From assembly GCA_964416195.1 (NCBI GenBank), contig CAYQDB010000003.1:139798-203797 (forward strand): a DNA stretch of 64,000 nucleotides, read 5' to 3'. A program made the position numbers and the translations under genes. How positions within the stretch are numbered: position 1 is the first letter of the stretch; every line of letters begins with the position of its first letter. Under the pieces are notes generated by a model, which did not search any database, was not told the DNA's origin, and worked only from the letters and a program-made list of their open reading frames with translations. Origin of the DNA: CAYQDB01 sp964416195. Its GTDB lineage: Bacteria > Zixibacteria > MSB-5A5 > GN15 > FEB-12. This document shows positions 54,845-63,793 of this stretch, piece by piece.

Positions 54845-56058
54845 TTGCTCTGCTTCAACTCGACTATCTTTTGACGGGCCTGCAGGAGCGGCTCCGCTAC
54901 CAGTCCTGAACCAAACAAGGCGTCCTCTACAGCCCTTTCAATAGCGTCTTCCATATAGACCCAGTCGGGATCAACAGGTGGATGTTTAGCGGACCTTATC
55001 TGCTTGATGAATGTTTGCAAGTGAACATTCGAAGTGAAATAGGAATCATCCTGGATGGCGATACTCGATGGATTGGCGGAACGGTTGGCTTTACAGAAAC
55101 GAAGCTGATTCTCTGGTGATGTTATGAAGTCGACAAGCTTCAAGGCTGCCCTTTTGTGTGCAGAGGCCTCATTCACGGTCAGAAACTCGCCGCCAAGGAA
55201 TGACTTCCCCGGGAAATCCAAGCCCGGAATAAGAGTCGAAACGAGGTTAATGCTACGGCGCTCGAGTTCAACCCGTTTCAGCAGCCAGTCGCCGGAGATG
55301 ATAAAGCCGACCTTACCGTCGAGAAAGGCATCTTCAATACCGCGCTGATTGGCAACGTAGCCGCAGGAATCATGCAGTTCTTTGTATAGCTCCAGGGCTC
55401 GAATGGCCTTTTCGGATGGGAGTATGCAATATTTGTTGTCATCGGTAAAAATCTGGGCACCAGCCGACCAGAAAAAGGGGAGGTACTTCTTGTACAGCCG
55501 ATGCTTCTCAGGCGTGTTCGATCCCCAGCCGTAGATATCCTTACCGAGGTTATTGATCTTAAAAGCAGCCACCTTGAGTTCGCTTATTTTGATTGGCACC
55601 CAATTGCTGTCGTATCCGGCTTGTGTCAATAGATCGCGATTGGCAAACAGAACCCTGGTTCCTAAAATCCACGGTTTAGCATACACCTTCCCCTGGTAAG
55701 TAGCCATTCCCCATCCCTGAAAATGGCTGCTGTCATGGGAGATATGATCAGAAACATCTGCCAGATGGCTATTGGCGGCAAACTCGGCAATCCAGTCGGA
55801 ACCAAGCTCGACAACATCGGGGCCAGTGCCGGATGCGAAGGCGATAGCAATCTTCTCATGCCCGTTGGCCCAGGTGAGATCTGTCAGCTCAACCTTTATG
55901 TCAGGATTGGCTTTTTCAAACTCGGCCACCATCTCTGAGATTTCGGGCTTGACGCTCGGATCGGTCCAGAACTGCCACCATCGGATAGTCGTCGCTTCCG
56001 AGACATTAAGGCCAACAAGAAGAACAGCGGTCGCAATAAAGAAAATCGTTCTTTTCAT
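54841..56058 (-). CDS. Sugar ABC transporter substrate-binding protein
   Basis: 405 aa; periplasmic sugar receptor of the two permeases. Signal peptide about 1-22 (FFIATAVLLVGLNVSEAT) without a lipobox, so it is soluble in the periplasm. Motifs include IRWWQFWTDPSVKPEI, EMVAEFEKANPDIKVEL and ASGTGPDVVELGSDWIAEFA, typical of family 1 binding proteins. The sugar is unknown. The start has the strong ribosome site GAGAGGAGAT. First gene of the operon, divergent from the unknown membrane module. Confidence 0.93.
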   Translation of the reverse strand: MKRTIFFIATAVLLVGLNVSEATTIRWWQFWTDPSVKPEISEMVAEFEKANPDIKVELTDLTWANGHEKIAIAFASGTGPDVVELGSDWIAEFAANSHLADVSDHISHDSSHFQGWGMATYQGKVYAKPWILGTRVLFANRDLLTQAGYDSNWVPIKISELKVAAFKINNLGKDIYGWGSNTPEKHRLYKKYLPFFWSAGAQIFTDDNKYCILPSEKAIRALELYKELHDSCGYVANQRGIEDAFLDGKVGFIISGDWLLKRVELERRSINLVSTLIPGLDFPGKSFLGGEFLTVNEASAHKRAALKLVDFITSPENQLRFCKANRSANPSSIAIQDDSYFTSNVHLQTFIKQIRSAKHPPVDPDWVYMEDAIERAVEDALFGSGLVAEPLLQARQKIVELKQSK

Positions 56059-56169
56059 ATCTCCTCTCGGTTAGGAACGTGAAACACAATAAGCAGAGAT
56101 GCCCATATCAGGGTCAAGAAAAAAATCTTTTTGTTGATCGATCAGCTGAAGCACATTTTGTTTTTTTTT

Positions 56170-56994
56170 ATGCAATGGTGCTTTCTTGTGGTCGCCGTCG
56201 CTGAACAGACGCCGTGGTTTGATCTGGACAAACTTACAACTCTTATTTCAGCTCTGATTTCCATAAGCATTGTTTTGTACACCACCTATCACCGGTCGAG
56301 CCGAGAGAAGTTCAAAGTACGTGAGATTGCCGGTCTGAAAGCTGTTGACGAGGCTATCGGACGTGCGACCGAGATGGCACGTCCGGTTCTGTACACTCCC
56401 GGCTGGGGAGGAGATATTCAACGACCCACAACTATTGCCTCAATGAATTTCCTCAGCCACGTAGCGGAGAAGACGGCCGTGTATGATTGCACTCTTGTTT
56501 ACCCCACTCATGACCCGGTGCTTATGGCGGTTGCACAGGAAGTCGTACGGGAAAGTTACACCCGTGCCGGCTATCCCGATCGCTTTCGCCGTGACAACAT
56601 TTCGTACGTCACCTCCTCCCAGTTCGGCTACGCGGCGGCTGTGGATGGAATTATCAGCCGCTTGAAACCTGCATCCATATTCCTGTTAGGGACGTTCGAG
56701 GCCGAGTCGCTGATACTGGCTGAAACCGGCAACTCCGTGGGTGCCATTCAAATTGCTGGCACAGACTCGACGATCCAACTCGCATTCTTTATTGTTGCAT
56801 GCGATTACACACTTATAGGTGAAGAGTTATTCGCGGCCTCCGGCTACCTGTCAGGAGACCGCTCTATCCTGGCTTCAGTTCGCGCTCAGGATATCTTGAA
56901 GTTGCTGATAGCGATTTTGTTTGTAGTTGCCGTAATCTGGAGCACGATCGCTGCCCTCAGCGGCAATACCAGTGACGGCTGGTGGAGATTCTGA
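56170..56994 (+). CDS. DUF6754-like membrane protein, gene 1 of an unknown four-gene module
   Basis: About 274 aa from ATG 56170 (an upstream TTG at 56131 is possible; neither has a ribosome site). One helix about 25-45 (LTTLISALISISIVLYTTY), a long cytoplasmic or periplasmic domain of about 200 residues, and a second helix near the C-terminus (LLIAILFVVAVIWSTIAA). The text of the domain, IGRATEMARPVLYTPGWGGD and YAAAVDGIISRLKPASIFLL, resembles proteins labelled DUF6754. Function unknown. It overlaps the next gene by one base (TGATG). Confidence 0.78.
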   Translation: MQWCFLVVAVAEQTPWFDLDKLTTLISALISISIVLYTTYHRSSREKFKVREIAGLKAVDEAIGRATEMARPVLYTPGWGGDIQRPTTIASMNFLSHVAEKTAVYDCTLVYPTHDPVLMAVAQEVVRESYTRAGYPDRFRRDNISYVTSSQFGYAAAVDGIISRLKPASIFLLGTFEAESLILAETGNSVGAIQIAGTDSTIQLAFFIVACDYTLIGEELFAASGYLSGDRSILASVRAQDILKLLIAILFVVAVIWSTIAALSGNTSDGWWRF

Positions 56995-57614
56995 TGAATC
57001 GCAAGATTGCTCTCGTTATCTGCTTTCTCTTCGGGCTGGTTATGTTCCTCCAGTACTTCTCGCAGCACCAGGTGGCAAGGTCAGTAAATCAGGCCGTGCT
57101 CGAATACTGGCAGATCATATTCGCTTTTACTCTGCTGGTCGGGGTGGCCAGTGTGATTAAGAGTAATGTCGCGCAGATGCGACGGGGGCAGGACCGATCT
57201 TACCGCCTGGTCACACTGATCGGGCTGGTATCGATGCCGCTTCTGGCTCTCGTCTGGGGCATTAAGGCCGACACGCCGTTTATGTGGGTCTTTGAAAATG
57301 TTCAGGCGCCCATGCAATCGACTGTCTTTGCCCTACTAGCTTTCTTCGTCGCCTCGGCGTCGTTTCGCGGTTTCCGAGCGCGCTCCGTTCCGGCGGCGAT
57401 ACTGTTGCTTTCAGCGCTGGTAATCCTGCTAAGCAGAAGCGCCGTCGGGTCATCTCTTTTCCCACAGTTGACAGGCGTCGCTGACTGGATACGCAACTAT
57501 CCCTCAATGTCGGCTCGTCGGGCAATCTTGATCGGTATTGGATTGGGATCGCTGACAACCTCTCTCCGGGTTGTCTTGGGAATCGAGAGAACCTGGTTGG
57601 GTGGACGAAAATGA
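56994..57614 (+). CDS. Multi-helix membrane protein, gene 2 of the unknown module
   Basis: 206 aa with about six hydrophobic helices (near 4-20, 35-55, 75-92, 102-120, 126-142 and 175-195). ATG 56994 overlaps the previous stop; a GTG four codons earlier is possible. No family recognised. Conserved-looking polar positions inside helices are few. Probably an integral subunit of a complex with its neighbours, because all four genes overlap or abut. Confidence 0.78.
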   Translation: MNRKIALVICFLFGLVMFLQYFSQHQVARSVNQAVLEYWQIIFAFTLLVGVASVIKSNVAQMRRGQDRSYRLVTLIGLVSMPLLALVWGIKADTPFMWVFENVQAPMQSTVFALLAFFVASASFRGFRARSVPAAILLLSALVILLSRSAVGSSLFPQLTGVADWIRNYPSMSARRAILIGIGLGSLTTSLRVVLGIERTWLGGRK

Positions 57615-58423
57615 GAAAGATCGAGACTCGGCACTGGACTTTCCTGGGGCTGTTTGTCTGCATCGGACTGGTAATGCTCATTAATGTAACGGTAGACCAC
57701 CCTGTCTCTGCTCAAACCCAGAAGATGTATGATTTCATTGACTCGCTGCCTTCTGGGTCAGTCTTGATAGTTTCATTCGATCACGAGGCCTCATCACTTC
57801 CGGAGATACGTCCCATCGCTCTGGCGATACTGCGGCATGCATTCTCCAGAGGACACCGGTTGATCGGGGTGGCGTTGCTGTCCGAGGGTACGGCTATCGG
57901 TTACAGACTTATGCGGAAAACGGCTGCCGAATATGGCCGGAAATATGGCAGGGACTATGTCTATCTTGGGTTCAAGCCACAATACATCGCAGCTATTCTG
58001 TCAATGGGCGAGTCAATTCCCAGGACCTTCCCACAGGATTACCTTGGACGTTCCTACGAAAATCTGGAACTTCTCAATGGAGTCCGCAACTATGACGATG
58101 TTGCGGCAGTGATCTCTATCACTGACGGATCTCTCACAACTCACTGGATGGAGTATGGGAGTGCGCGCTATGGCATCAGGATCCTGTCAGGAATGACAGC
58201 CGCGATGGTGACCACTTTCGACCCGTATGTCGACTCCGGACAGATGTACTGTCTGGTGGCAGGGCTTCGCGGGGCCGCGGAATATGAGCGACTCATCAAT
58301 TACAAGGGGGGAGGAACAAGAGGAATGCTGGCTCAGACGACAGCCCATCTGTATGTGATCCTGCTCGTGGTGCTGGGGAATGTGATCTACTTCAAATCCC
58401 GCAGAAAGAGGACAACCAGGTGA
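57611..58423 (+). CDS. Membrane-anchored protein, gene 3 of the unknown module
   Basis: 270 aa: a membrane helix near 10-27, a soluble alpha/beta-like domain (about 35-235), and a second helix near 245-262. The domain shows GSVLIVSFDHEASSLPEIRP, AILRHAFSRGHRLIGVAL and DDVAAVISITDGS, which suggests a Rossmann-like sheet of unknown ligand. Not recognised as any characterised enzyme. It overlaps genes 2 and 4 by four bases each. Confidence 0.78.
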   Translation: MRKIETRHWTFLGLFVCIGLVMLINVTVDHPVSAQTQKMYDFIDSLPSGSVLIVSFDHEASSLPEIRPIALAILRHAFSRGHRLIGVALLSEGTAIGYRLMRKTAAEYGRKYGRDYVYLGFKPQYIAAILSMGESIPRTFPQDYLGRSYENLELLNGVRNYDDVAAVISITDGSLTTHWMEYGSARYGIRILSGMTAAMVTTFDPYVDSGQMYCLVAGLRGAAEYERLINYKGGGTRGMLAQTTAHLYVILLVVLGNVIYFKSRRKRTTR

Positions 58424-59037
58424 CAGACCCCGGAACAATCATCGCCGGCCTTTTGACGCTGGCCATATTCTCCTTCCTATACCGGGACAACCCGATCTAC
58501 AAGATGGCCGAGTCTCTTCTGATTGGGGTCTCCATCGGTTATACTCTGGTAATTGTCTGGTCAAGTACTTTGATGGATCTGCTATTCAAACCTTTTTTTT
58601 GCAATGAACAGTATGGGTTGGCACTACCATTCATTCTAGGTCTGTTAATGTTCGGGCGGTTCCTACCAAGGACTTCCTCTTTCTCACGCATACCCATTGC
58701 AGTTATGATCGGTTCCGGAGCTGGCGTGGCGATTCCCGTCATGCTGGAAGCTCGGACATTAAAGCAGATATCAGCCACCGTAACCCCACTTATTACAGAA
58801 TCAGGTTTCCCCGATCTGTCTGCAATAGTCGTCATTGTCGGTGTCTTGACGACATTATCCTACTTCTATTTCAGTCGTGAACACAAAGGCTCTCTGGGAA
58901 TATCGGCGAAGGTCGGCACATACTTCTTGATGATATTCTTCGGGGCCACTTTCGGATATACCGTAATGTCACGGATGTCGACCTTCATTGGGCGGATGGA
59001 GTTTCTCCTGACGGAGTTCTTGCATCTGACCGGATAA
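58420..59037 (+). CDS. Multi-helix membrane protein, gene 4 of the unknown module
   Basis: 205 aa from GTG 58420 with about six hydrophobic helices. Motifs LTLAIFSFLYRDNPIYKMAE and GVSIGYTLVIVWSSTL occur near the start. Sequence near the end, MIFFGATFGYTVMSRMSTFI, resembles helices of transport-related membrane proteins but no family is named. It ends the module; a half repeat element with a hairpin follows at 59044-59070 and may end the transcript. Confidence 0.78.
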   Translation: MTDPGTIIAGLLTLAIFSFLYRDNPIYKMAESLLIGVSIGYTLVIVWSSTLMDLLFKPFFCNEQYGLALPFILGLLMFGRFLPRTSSFSRIPIAVMIGSGAGVAIPVMLEARTLKQISATVTPLITESGFPDLSAIVVIVGVLTTLSYFYFSREHKGSLGISAKVGTYFLMIFFGATFGYTVMSRMSTFIGRMEFLLTEFLHLTG

Positions 59038-59043
59038 GGACTT

Positions 59044-59070
59044 GTAGGGCAGGAGGCCCCGACTCCTGCC
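59044..59070. repeat. Half copy of the double-hairpin repeat
   Basis: GTAGGGCAGGAGGCCCCGAC then TCCTGCC: one hairpin (GGCAGGAG.../...CTCCTGCC) of the family seen complete at 34097 and 40621. Confidence 0.6.
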
Positions 59071-59080
59071 AACTAATGTT

Positions 59081-59200
59081 ATGAAATGTCCCCGCTGTAA
59101 ATCGGCTATGAAGGAGTTCAAACGCTCCTTCCATAAGAAACGCAAATGGGTCTGCCCTAAATGCGGCTGTGTCCGGTTTCAGGAGGTGAAACAAAAATGA
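59081..59200 (+). CDS. 39-residue zinc-ribbon protein
   Basis: Short open frame with two CxxC knuckles: MKCPRCKSAM at the start and WVCPKCGCVRF near 23-33, separated by about 18 basic residues (KEFKRSFHKKRKWV). The spacing is that of a rubredoxin-like or C4 zinc ribbon. It starts 44 bases after the four-gene module and ends before repeat elements. Possibly RNA- or DNA-binding; function unknown. Short length keeps confidence moderate, but four well-placed cysteines are unlikely by chance. Confidence 0.7.
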   Translation: MKCPRCKSAMKEFKRSFHKKRKWVCPKCGCVRFQEVKQK

Positions 59201-59231
59201 AGAAATGACAGTAGAAAACCACCAAAATCGT

Positions 59232-59256
59232 CACCCTGAGCGGAGTTGAAGGGTGG
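59232..59256. repeat. CACCCTGAGCGGAG-type repeat
   Basis: CACCCTGAGCGGAGTTGAAG followed by GGTGG. Ends pair (CACC/GGTG and CCCT/AGGG). A reverse copy of the core is at 40584-40601. Confidence 0.6.
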
Positions 59257-59280
59257 TAACATTGCAACAGCCGTATGCTT

Positions 59281-59308
59281 GGGTGGCAGATGTCCACATC
59301 TACCACCC
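59281..59308. repeat. Palindrome GGGTGGCAGATGT...ACATCTACCACCC
   Basis: Near-perfect inverted repeat with arms of about 13 bases and almost no loop. A related, weaker copy (CGTGGTAGATGTCCCCACCA then GCCACG) is at 63794-63819. Confidence 0.6.
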
Positions 59309-59347
59309 ACAGGACCCGAAATCGTTCTAAGTAGCAGCAAGCGCAGC

Positions 59348-60118
59348 ATGGAAGTAAGAGTAGGCACTTCAGGATACAGTTTTGAAGACTGGCGAGGGGA
59401 ATTTTATCCTCCGGGCATCGACAAGGGGAAAATGCTTGACTACTATGTAAGACATTTCTCAACGGTAGAAATAAACTCCACGTACTACCGTATCCCTCAC
59501 CCGGCGGTCATGGTCAACATGGTCAAAAAGGCGCCGCCGGGCTTTGATTTCATGATCAAAGTTCCCCAGTCTATGACTCACCGCAGGACGGACGTTGAAG
59601 AGGACATGGCTAAATTCCTGGAGGCGATCAGGCCGTTTGAGGAGTCAGGAAATCTAGCCGGGCTACTGGCGCAGTTTCCGTATTCCTTTAAGTTCAACTC
59701 TGACGGCCTTGATTATATCGGGACATGCCGCGAAGCTCTCTCTCCACACCGTCTCTTTGTTGAGTTCCGCCACGATGGCTGGGAAAATAAGGCCACGTAT
59801 GATCGGTTGCGAGCGGAAAAAATCGGTTATGTCAGCGTTGACGAGCCACAACTGCGCGGATTGCTGAAACCACACTTATTGTCGACAACAGATATTGGCT
59901 ACATCCGCCTACACGGGCGCAACTCAGAACAGTGGTGGCATGGGGGCGCACTACGGTATGACTACAACTACTCACTGGAAGAGCTCGAAGTCTGGCAAAA
60001 GAAAATCGAAAATGTAAAGAACAAAATAAAAAAAATGTATGTCTTCTTCAATAATTGCCACCAGGGAAAAGCTGTCTCCAACGCCCAGCAATTCATACGC
60101 CTTTTAGCAGAGAGGTGA
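59348..60118 (+). CDS. DUF72 (YecE-like) family protein
   Basis: 256 aa from ATG 59348; the frame continues upstream only through repeat sequence. TIM-barrel protein of unknown activity. Family marks: RVGTSGYSFEDWRGEFYPPG at the start, FSTVEINSTYYRIP, PQSMTHRR, FVEFRHDGW, YVSVDEPQ, YIRLHGRNSEQWW and the C-terminal VFFNNCHQGKAVSNAQQF. It is complete and of normal length. Not clearly linked to its neighbours. Confidence 0.93.
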   Translation: MEVRVGTSGYSFEDWRGEFYPPGIDKGKMLDYYVRHFSTVEINSTYYRIPHPAVMVNMVKKAPPGFDFMIKVPQSMTHRRTDVEEDMAKFLEAIRPFEESGNLAGLLAQFPYSFKFNSDGLDYIGTCREALSPHRLFVEFRHDGWENKATYDRLRAEKIGYVSVDEPQLRGLLKPHLLSTTDIGYIRLHGRNSEQWWHGGALRYDYNYSLEELEVWQKKIENVKNKIKKMYVFFNNCHQGKAVSNAQQFIRLLAER

Positions 60119-60344
60119 AAACCCCAGCTCTCTACTCGACGGACGAGGACGTCGGCCGGGCACGGTACAGTGGAGTATGTCCATTTGATTTCAATAAGAG
60201 TGCCCTCGCCACCTTTTTGTTGACGTGGTACCTGCCCCATGTTATATGTCAATGCCTAAAGAGGAAAGTATGCAATGTACATGAGATTGGACAACATGCT
60301 CAAGAAATTAGCAAGATGCATCAAGTAGTAATAACGGCGGTTAT

Positions 60345-61259
60345 GTGTTTTTTGGCATAACTAACAAAAGAACTTTTCCAAAGGTTTTGCTTCTGCTGGT
60401 AGGGTTTGTGCTGTTCTCGGCCAACACCGTTTACTTCCTCGGAGCTGGTCAACTAGAACTCAGGCCCCCCATGCAAAGTGCCTATCATTTTGATTTCGAG
60501 AAAGTCAGGAAGAGGACTCCATACTTGAATCTGAAATCGGCTCTGTTGGTAAACTACGACAACGGCGAGGTATTGTACGAAAAGAAGTGTGACAAAGTCA
60601 GACCAATAGCATCCCTCAGCAAACTTGTCGCGGCGATGGTAGTCCTTGACAAAGGAATCAATCTTGACAAAACGGAGAAAATCGCCAGAGAGGATGCTCG
60701 CCGTTCACGCCGCTCGAGACTGAGAGTCGGTTATGAACTGACACTGCGAGACCTTCTGCACGCCGCCCTGATGAGCTCTGACAACCGGGCCACCAAGGCA
60801 CTGGCGCGTGCGACGTCGGGCTCGATCAAGGAGTTCGTCAGAGATATGAACAGAAAGGTCAGAAAGATGGGGCTTGAGCATACCATCTTCTATGGTCCCA
60901 CCGGCCTGGATGAACGCAATGTTTCCACCGCCCACGAAGTGGCCAAGATTCTCCACTATGCATACAAATATAACCTGATTTCCAAAATCACATCTAAGAA
61001 AAGGTACCGGGCCAGGATCCTAAACAAGAAGAATACCTACCGTTCTTTCTCCAACACTAACCGTCTGGTTTTGTCGCCTTATAAGGTACTGGCAGGGAAG
61101 ACTGGGTATACCATCGCTTCAGATTATTGTCTTGTCACCCTGGTCAAAAATAAAAAGGGGGAAATGCTGACATTAGTAGTCCTCGGGGTTCCAGGTGATA
61201 AACTACGCTTCAAGGAAGCCCGCCGCTTGATTAATTGGGGGTTCAGGAACCTGTCATAG
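60345..61259 (+). CDS. D-alanyl-D-alanine carboxypeptidase (PBP5/6-like serine hydrolase)
   Basis: Trims the terminal D-Ala of peptidoglycan stem peptides. It has 304 aa from GTG 60345 (no ribosome site seen). Membrane or signal helix about 12-30. The penicilloyl-serine transferase triads are in place: S90-x-x-K93 in IASLSKL, S145-D-N147 in SSDNRA, and KTG in LAGKTGY. It is shorter than E. coli PBP5 because the C-terminal beta domain and amphipathic anchor are missing, so the N-terminal helix is probably the anchor. Confidence 0.9.
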   Translation: MFFGITNKRTFPKVLLLLVGFVLFSANTVYFLGAGQLELRPPMQSAYHFDFEKVRKRTPYLNLKSALLVNYDNGEVLYEKKCDKVRPIASLSKLVAAMVVLDKGINLDKTEKIAREDARRSRRSRLRVGYELTLRDLLHAALMSSDNRATKALARATSGSIKEFVRDMNRKVRKMGLEHTIFYGPTGLDERNVSTAHEVAKILHYAYKYNLISKITSKKRYRARILNKKNTYRSFSNTNRLVLSPYKVLAGKTGYTIASDYCLVTLVKNKKGEMLTLVVLGVPGDKLRFKEARRLINWGFRNLS

Positions 61260-61461
61260 ACCAGGTAGTAGACACCAGATTGGATTCCGCACGGCCCGCC
61301 TTGGGTGGGACAAGAAACCCAGCATGTTTGCTGTTGATAGTGCATTTAGTAAAATCATTTGGTAACAGGTCACTTGCCGCTTATAATAGCAACTCAGGTA
61401 GCTTAGTAACGTAGGTTAAAGCCTTTGTGGTTTTGACAAGCTTGGATAGCAGTTGCATAGA

Positions 61462-62769
61462 ATGAGCCATATGACATCGCGTCCTTCCATACTTGTCGTC
61501 GGCGCCGGATATGTCGGCGTGGCGACCGCTGTTTTTCTTGCTGATCACGGATGTCCGGTGACCGTGCTAGAGAAAAATCCCTATACCATTGAATCCCTCC
61601 GGCGTGGCTATCTGCACTTCCGCGAGCCACTTCTGCAGAGGAAGCTCCGGCGAGTTTTAGCGGAGAAAAGTATCCAGTTCTGTCGTCCTGCAGAAGAGCT
61701 GTATCAGAATTCACAATTCATTTTCATAGCGATTGATTCCGCCGACCCGGCTACGGGCAAGATGCGGGTGGCCAGCTTCAAGAGGATGGCCGACTGGATT
61801 GGTGAAGCGAAGAGCAAAAAGAGACCGACTGTGGTTCTAAAATCCACCAACATCATTGGTTTCTCTGAACGTTTCTATGGATTGCTGAATGAGACTGCTC
61901 ATGGCCGCCATATCCACCTGGCTGTCAATCCCGAATTCCTCAGGGAAGGCCACGCCTACGAAGATACAGCACATCCGTGGAGAATCATTATCGGTGTGAA
62001 TGAAAAGAAGGCGGCAACTGACCTGCTCAAGTTGTACCGATCAGTCCATGCGCTGTCGATACCCATTGTAATCACGGACTGGAAATCAGCGGAGTTGATA
62101 AAGCTTGGCTCCAACGTCTATCTCGCACACCGGCTGGCTTTCATCCATGAGGTCGCCGAGTTTGCCCGCAACGAGGGTCTTGATATTGACTCGATCAGGC
62201 AGGGGATAAGCCTTGACCCGCGCATTGGGCAGGATTATTTCAAGCCTGGCCTCGGCTTTGGGGGCTCATGCCTGCCGAAAGACTGTCATCTTATCAATTC
62301 ACATGAGGCTGAAAGCAATTTCGAGTTCAAAACCGCCTGTACAGCCCTCGAAATCAATGAACGAATACTGGACACGTTGATTGAACGTTTGCGCGGCAAG
62401 CTGGGACGGCTGAAAGGCAAGAAGATTGCCATCCTCGGTGGAGCCTTCAAACCGGAGGTCGACGACACCCGCGGTTCGCAGGCAGTGAAGCTTGCTCTCA
62501 AGTTGAAGAGGCGCGGAGCAAAGGTTGTCTTCTTTGAACCATATCTGGCAAAAGCTGAGAAGTTAGTTGAAGGCAACTTTCCCCTGGAGCACAAGTTGGA
62601 AGCTGCTTTGCGGGGGGCTTCAGCGATCATTATTGGGACGGCGCACAAGCAGTTTCGGTCCATCAAACCGAGACATGTTACCCAACTGGTAAAAAAGAGA
62701 CTCGTCTGCGATAATTTCGGCCTTCTCAACAAGACGACATGGATAAAAGAAGGGTTTGAGTTTATCTAA
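61462..62769 (+). CDS. UDP-glucose/GDP-mannose dehydrogenase family protein
   Basis: Oxidises a nucleotide sugar twice at C6 (for example UDP-glucose to UDP-glucuronate) with NAD. It has about 435 aa from ATG 61462; TTG 61453 and ATG 61471 are alternatives. Rossmann motif VVGAGYVGVATAVFLADHG, then NPEFLREGHAYED, KLGSNVYLAHRLAFIHEVAE, and the catalytic cysteine C270 in GFGGSCLPKD. The C-terminal domain has KIAILGGAFKPEVDDTRGSQ. It abuts an epimerase by zero bases, so both make an activated uronic acid or derived sugar for surface glycans. Confidence 0.92.
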   Translation: MSHMTSRPSILVVGAGYVGVATAVFLADHGCPVTVLEKNPYTIESLRRGYLHFREPLLQRKLRRVLAEKSIQFCRPAEELYQNSQFIFIAIDSADPATGKMRVASFKRMADWIGEAKSKKRPTVVLKSTNIIGFSERFYGLLNETAHGRHIHLAVNPEFLREGHAYEDTAHPWRIIIGVNEKKAATDLLKLYRSVHALSIPIVITDWKSAELIKLGSNVYLAHRLAFIHEVAEFARNEGLDIDSIRQGISLDPRIGQDYFKPGLGFGGSCLPKDCHLINSHEAESNFEFKTACTALEINERILDTLIERLRGKLGRLKGKKIAILGGAFKPEVDDTRGSQAVKLALKLKRRGAKVVFFEPYLAKAEKLVEGNFPLEHKLEAALRGASAIIIGTAHKQFRSIKPRHVTQLVKKRLVCDNFGLLNKTTWIKEGFEFI

Positions 62770-63750
62770 GTGATCAGAACGATTCTACTAACAGGTTCGT
62801 CCGGTACGGTTGGAACCGCCCTGACCCAGGAATTGATGCGTAAAGGTTATAATGTCATCCCGCTGGACATCAGGCACTCTCTGTGGGACAGGGAAATCGA
62901 CGGCAAGACGATATCCCATGATCTGCGCCGACCCCTAACCAAGCGTTGCCTGCAACGGCGCAGTAAACCAGATATGATAATCCACCTTGCTGCCAACGCC
63001 CGTGTCCACGACCTTGTCGTGCGGCCAAACCTAGCCCGTGACAACTATCTGATGACGTATAACCTGCTGGAATATGCCCGGCAGGAAAACATTGGCAGAT
63101 TCGTTTTTTCGTCGTCACGCGAAATCTACGGAGAATCAAAAGCGGGGGAGAGGCGTCGGGAAGACTCAACTAAGCTGGTGAAGATCAAATCACCGTATAC
63201 GGCGTCTAAGTTTGGCGCAGAAGCCCTTCTTCACGCTTACCACGAATGCTATGGCATCATGCCGGTAATCACTCGTCTATCCAATGTCTATGGGCGATAT
63301 GATGTCTCCGAACGCGTCATTCCCGTTTTCATGTACTATGCGCTCCGAAACCGTGATCTCACTATCTTCGGAAAAGAAAAGAAGCTGGATTTCACTTACA
63401 TGGACGATTGCATCGATGGATTTCTCCGGATAATCAAAAGATTTGACCGTATCGCCGGCTTGACATTCAACCTGTCGAGCGGAGCAGGGGAGAGGATTGT
63501 CAATCTGGCCCGGATGATCGTGTCGTATTTAGATTCCCGTTCGCAGATCAAGATCGGTACCAAAAGGGTCGGAGAGATATCCTCGTTTGTTGGCGATATT
63601 TCGCTGGCTAAAGAGAAATTGAGCTACTCACCTAAAGTGACGTTAAAAGAAGGGCTGCCGCGAAACATCGAGTGGTATTTGAAGGCGATGAAGTCGCGCC
63701 GGGTTTACCAGAGCCAACGCCGAAACCTTGCCAGACGAGGATGGGCGTGA
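62770..63750 (+). CDS. NAD-dependent nucleotide-sugar epimerase/dehydratase
   Basis: 326 aa from GTG 62770, right after the dehydrogenase stop. Extended short-chain dehydrogenase: TGSSGTVGTALTQELM at the N-terminus, IIHLAANARVHD, SSREIYGES, the YxxxK pair in SPYTASKFGAEAL, and VYGRYDVSERVIPVFM. The pairing with a UDP-sugar dehydrogenase suggests a UDP-glucuronate 4-epimerase or decarboxylase, but the sequence alone does not settle it. The charged C-terminal tail (KSRRVYQSQRRNLARRG) is unusual. Confidence 0.9.
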   Translation: MIRTILLTGSSGTVGTALTQELMRKGYNVIPLDIRHSLWDREIDGKTISHDLRRPLTKRCLQRRSKPDMIIHLAANARVHDLVVRPNLARDNYLMTYNLLEYARQENIGRFVFSSSREIYGESKAGERRREDSTKLVKIKSPYTASKFGAEALLHAYHECYGIMPVITRLSNVYGRYDVSERVIPVFMYYALRNRDLTIFGKEKKLDFTYMDDCIDGFLRIIKRFDRIAGLTFNLSSGAGERIVNLARMIVSYLDSRSQIKIGTKRVGEISSFVGDISLAKEKLSYSPKVTLKEGLPRNIEWYLKAMKSRRVYQSQRRNLARRGWA

Positions 63751-63793
63751 GGTTAAAGCGTCACTTTAACATCGCGCTGAAAGACATCCCGTG

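Noticed and set aside
60055..60360. 101-codon frame between the DUF72 and carboxypeptidase genes
   Set aside because: Overlaps the end of the DUF72 gene, no family motif, no ribosome site.
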